Shown here in pieces: positions 60,611 to 64,000 of a stretch of 64,000 bases of DNA. Under the pieces are notes generated by a model. That model was not told the DNA's origin. It saw only the letters and a program-made list of their open reading frames with translations, and searched no databases. Numbering within the stretch: position 1 is the stretch's first letter; each line of letters opens with the position of its first letter. A program made the translations under genes and the position numbers. Origin of the DNA: Epiperipatus broadwayi (taxonomy: Eukaryota > Onychophora > Udeonychophora > Euonychophora > Peripatidae); assembly GCA_028023455.1 (NCBI GenBank), contig JAQFVV010006231.1, positions 4,602,036-4,666,035 on the forward strand, written 5' to 3'.

Positions 60611-61250
60611 TATTTGGCATATAAACACCACACGATCACCATTTCTTATGCTTGCTTATAACTTATTAAACAGGCAAAACTTTCCATACAGTATTGCCAC
60701 TCAGTGCAAGCCAGAGTAATCAGTGGATGCCAGAAGACTTGTGCATAAAATCCCCATCTAGTGCCTACTCATGCAATATCCCCAGACTAGTTTCTGGCTT
60801 GCGGCCTTCGTCAGTGAGAAGCCTTGTATCTGAGACCACTGCACCTACATCTTAGGATCTAATGCAACCCTCCAGCAGCCATCTTTTATCTCTACTTAAC
60901 TACAAAACTATGAGTCTTAAATTAAAAACTGAGTTCAGACCTATATGACTATATAAGCTAATGAGCTTGGATTGAAAATATTGTGTTTTCAATTTAAGTC
61001 TCATAGTTTTGTAGTTAAGTAAAGATAAAAGGTGGCAGCGGGAGAGTTGCCTAAGATCTAGGTGCAGTGCTCTCAAATACAAGGTTCCGCACTGACGAAG
61101 GCTGCAAGCCAGAAACTAGTCTGGGGATATTCGATGAGTAGGCACTAGATGGAGATTTTATGCACAAGCTTTCTGGCATCCATTGATTACTCTAGCTTGC
61201 TTTAAGTGGCAATACTGTATGGAGAGTTTTGACTGTTTATTTGGCATATA
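60611..61250 (-). mobile_element. FB1 foldback element, copy e (614 bp, longest) with TSD
   Basis: Exact 13-bp duplication TATTTGGCATATA (60611-60623 and 61238-61250). The conserved end on the left (ACACGATCACCATTTCTTATGCTTGC) leads into arm 1 (about 60670-60915), which is the reverse complement of arm 2 (about 60980-61232). The centre is about 60 bases and holds a further small inverted pair. The arms include CCCCATCTAGTGCCTACTCATGC, CCAGACTAGTTTCTGGCTTGC and CTACTTAACTACAAAACTATGAG. No protein is encoded. It gives the fullest view of the family. Confidence 0.9.
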
Positions 61251-63479
61251 CTATTAATGCAATAATATAATGATTGCTCATTGGGTCATGTTATGTTTGA
61301 AAACCAGAAATGACTATTGAGCTGCTATTTGTGGATCTTTAGCTCTTATATCTGCCACTCTACTACTGTACTAGAGCATATAGAGCCATTAAATATTTTT
61401 AAAATTTATTATGTATGTGAACCTATCAGTTTGAAATTTGAATTCATAATTGTTGGTTTAAATATTTTAAAAGATTCGCAAGCATTCTACTTCAAACAGT
61501 GGGCTAATTTTTTAATTATAGATAGAATTTAATATTCGAGATCACAATCCAGATGATGGGAAAAGATGCAAAGTATAGGATATTAGATTCTTATGGCATC
61601 GCTGATAGATTGGATCGGTTTTGCACAATTTTGATTTTTCCTCTAATTGATTATTTGTACTGAAGCTAAGCCTTATAATAAAGTGGAATTTATTAATAAT
61701 AAAATGACTTCTAATTATAAAAATTCCATATTTAATATATTTGTGAAAACTGTAAATAATATATATATATTTTTTATGATTTTTTTTTTTTTTTTTTAAC
61801 CATTTAAAATTGATCTTAAAATAGAAAATAACTACGAATTATTTATTAAAAAAAAGTTTTTTTTTTAACTAATTGATTGTAGATTAAAGGCCTCCAATAG
61901 CATAGAGAAACAGTGTGAATGCATTACACTATGGATTGTCAATTGACTGACTGTGAAGATGGACTGAACAGTTTTTCATATTTTTTTTTTCTAATTAAGA
62001 GTAGCTAGCACCCCATTTACGAATCATTAGCTAGGTTAACCATGAGCTATCCTAAGAATAGTTATAATCTGAAAAAAAATTTTTATGATTTACCCATCCA
62101 GAAATTTTAATTCAAGTTTTAGACTTGTTAGAGAGATACAATATCTCTGTGTTACAAGGCCATTTAATATATATATCTAATATATTTTTTTTCTTTTCTA
62201 TAACTTTATCAAATGAAAAAAAACTATTTGATTAGGATAAATGTTTTCTTAATTCTTCTAACCGTAGTGACTAAAAAATATATACATAAACAGGACAAAA
62301 ATACAAATTTAAACAATACTATATATCTATAAATTTATTTATTATTTACATTATTAAATTTAATTAAAGAAAATAAATCAAATAAATAAAATTGTGAATA
62401 GAAATTAAATTTTTTTCCCCATTTTGTGAATTGATTATATCAGTATTCAGATAGAAATATTTTGTTAATTATAATGACAGTATCTATGTAGTACTTAAGA
62501 TTATGTAATATTTTTTTCTATTTTCCTTTTGTTTTCATGAATTTCAAAAATATATGTGAGAGTTTGTGACCTGGCCCAACTGATGAGTGCTTGTTTAGCC
62601 CAAAGTGCATCTATTTTTATTTTTTTTAAAACCAAAATTCATTTTCTGAAGATGAAAGAAATTTTTCATATTTCAGTCTATATACAGTTAATAGTCTTTA
62701 AAAATGTTCTGTGAAACATAGAATACTTAATACATTATTGAAGAACTAACTGCCTTTTACTGATAAAAGATATTTCTGCTGATGTAGATCTTCCTCGACA
62801 ATTTCATTCTCAACATTAAAAGAAGAATTATTTTACTTTTACAGTTTACTCTAGTTAATTTTTTTTTTTTTTTTAATTTTATAATAGAAACAGACTTAAA
62901 TAATTTATTCTAAATGTTTTTTTGTTTTTTTTTAGATTTGCTTGTTGCTTCTGACAAACCATATTCTTATTGTGTTTTGGATTAAAACTGAAATAGATTC
63001 AATACAAGCAATCATTTTTATTAATTTAATGTAATATATAAACATTTAGTATATAAATTGTCTCTTTCTATTGAAGCTAGTGTGTTTTTCTACCAGAAGT
63101 ATCCAGATTGGTGAGCAAAAAATACTATTTTTTATTGCTAAACAATCTTTTTATTTAAATTAAAAATAATAATTACAGATTAAGTGTTTGAAGATGACCA
63201 CTTTTCCTTATTAAACTAGTATATATTTTAGTGATATAATAAAGTACCTACAAAATAAAGGTATTATATTGCATAATTTAAACGATTTTCATGCACACAC
63301 AAACATCAGAAAAAAAAAAAAAATTAATCTTTTTTAACAAATGTATAAAAAAATTATTTTTTTCTTCTATATGATTCAACAAAAATCAGTCATTTATTCA
63401 AAGTATCACAAAGAGATACACAAAGACAGATTTTCATCTATTCATTTTATATGTGATTTCTTTCTATCCAGTTTCAAAC
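61251..63479. other. AT-rich DNA; short R1 fragment near 62575
   Basis: GACCTGGCCCAACTGATGAGTGCTTGTTTAGCCC at about 62570-62602 matches the R1 repeat. Many homopolymer runs. No gene is supported. Confidence 0.4.
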
Positions 63480-64000
63480 TCAATTGTTTACTTATCATCT
63501 CTTCTAGAAAATGAGTCCTGCCTAACTCCATTTTAACTTTTAATTTTTTTTAATGAAGTCAGTGATATCTATTTATCCTCTCACCCATATATTTTGTTTT
63601 CAGTCTCGTCTTGGTATTCATATCGTACATCTCATCATACTTCATGGGTAGTCTGACATTTTTGTATTACTCTTCTAATAAGGGTCTTAAATTTCTGATC
63701 CATAAATAAAAACTGATAAGACAAATATATTTCATTTTCAAATACATATAGCTTATTTCTTTCTAATACTAAGTTATTTTTACTAAAAGCGATCCATTTA
63801 AGTTTAATTCAATGATTTATTTCATCCTATTTGTAGTTGTTAATCTTTTCTAATTCATGATTATCAAGCTTTATTTTATTCTTCATAGAAAATCCATTTA
63901 TTTTTAATTCTATTTTCTTACTTTCATCTGATAATTCTTGCAACATTTCATGAAGCTCTGAAGCATTATTTACACAAATAACTATATCTTCCCAAAATCT
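63480..64000 (-). pseudogene. RTE-3: RTE-type LINE fragment cut by the window end
   Basis: Collinear with 51050-51690 of RTE-1. CCTAACTCCATTTTAACTTTTAATTT (63517) matches 51075, CTCACCCATATATTTTG (63580) matches 51138, TAAGTTATTTTTACTAAAAGC (63771) matches 51405, and GAAGCATTATTTACACAAATAAC (63958) matches 51649. It covers the RT thumb and the segment after it on the minus strand. Broken in all frames; the upstream part lies beyond the window. Confidence 0.75.

Overview
This is a eukaryotic, very probably invertebrate, genomic window. It is strongly AT-rich, with many homopolymer and (TA)n/(GATA)n tracts. It has no bacterial-style gene packing, and spliceosomal signals are visible (pyrimidine tract + AG acceptors, GTAAGT donors). 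Nearly everything recognisable is decayed transposable element: RTE-type LINEs, a second LINE family with a CCHC C-terminus, Ty3/Gypsy elements, a Merlin DNA transposon, and several foldback families. I cannot name the species from this alone; an AT-rich lophotrochozoan, cnidarian or arthropod would all fit.

Layout. 1-7.1 kb: AT-rich DNA, a decayed Gypsy integrase (minus, about 2.2-3.5 kb), a 2-kb tetranucleotide zone (3.6-5.8 kb) and degenerate direct repeats. 7.2-14.7 kb: a tRNA-like relic, a small minus-strand exon carrying a start codon (8307-8351), otherwise no gene. 14.7-15.5 and 19.9-21.5 kb: one tRNA-related repeat family (R1) in foldback and tandem form. 18.2-18.6 and 22.7-23.5 kb: two LINE C-terminal fragments. 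23.5 kb: first of five copies of a foldback family (FB1). 25.6-32.5 kb: mostly featureless. 32.6-34.0 kb: a 1.4-kb near-complete hairpin (FB3).

36.7-45.5 kb is the most layered part. A minus-strand Gypsy element with two related direct terminal repeats has lost its reverse transcriptase. It carries a Merlin transposon in its integrase (8-bp target duplication), an FB1 copy in its right LTR, a head-to-tail trio of 5'-truncated LINEs beside its left LTR, and a 722-bp direct repeat. 46.3-46.6 kb is the best host-gene candidate: a minus-strand exon with acceptor, start codon, 66 codons and a GTAAGT donor. 47.7-49.6 kb is an RTE relic split by a second foldback element (FB2) with a 13-bp target duplication. 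50.85-53.17 kb is another RTE copy whose 5' half is inverted relative to its 3' half, the pattern expected of twin priming; it runs directly into a plus-strand Gypsy relic (53.17-55.1 kb). 55.4-57.25 kb is a three-copy, roughly 600-bp tandem repeat. 57.8 kb is a short hairpin MITE, 59.5 kb a possible first exon/promoter, 60.6 kb the largest FB1 copy, and the window ends inside a third RTE fragment.

The elements have jumped into each other, which gives relative ages: Gypsy is older than Merlin and FB1, and RTE is older than FB2. The least explained component is the foldback class (FB1, FB2): long inverted arms, one end longer than the other, and 11-19-bp target duplications. That combination does not fit an ordinary MITE and may point to LINE-driven insertion of hairpin-forming units.
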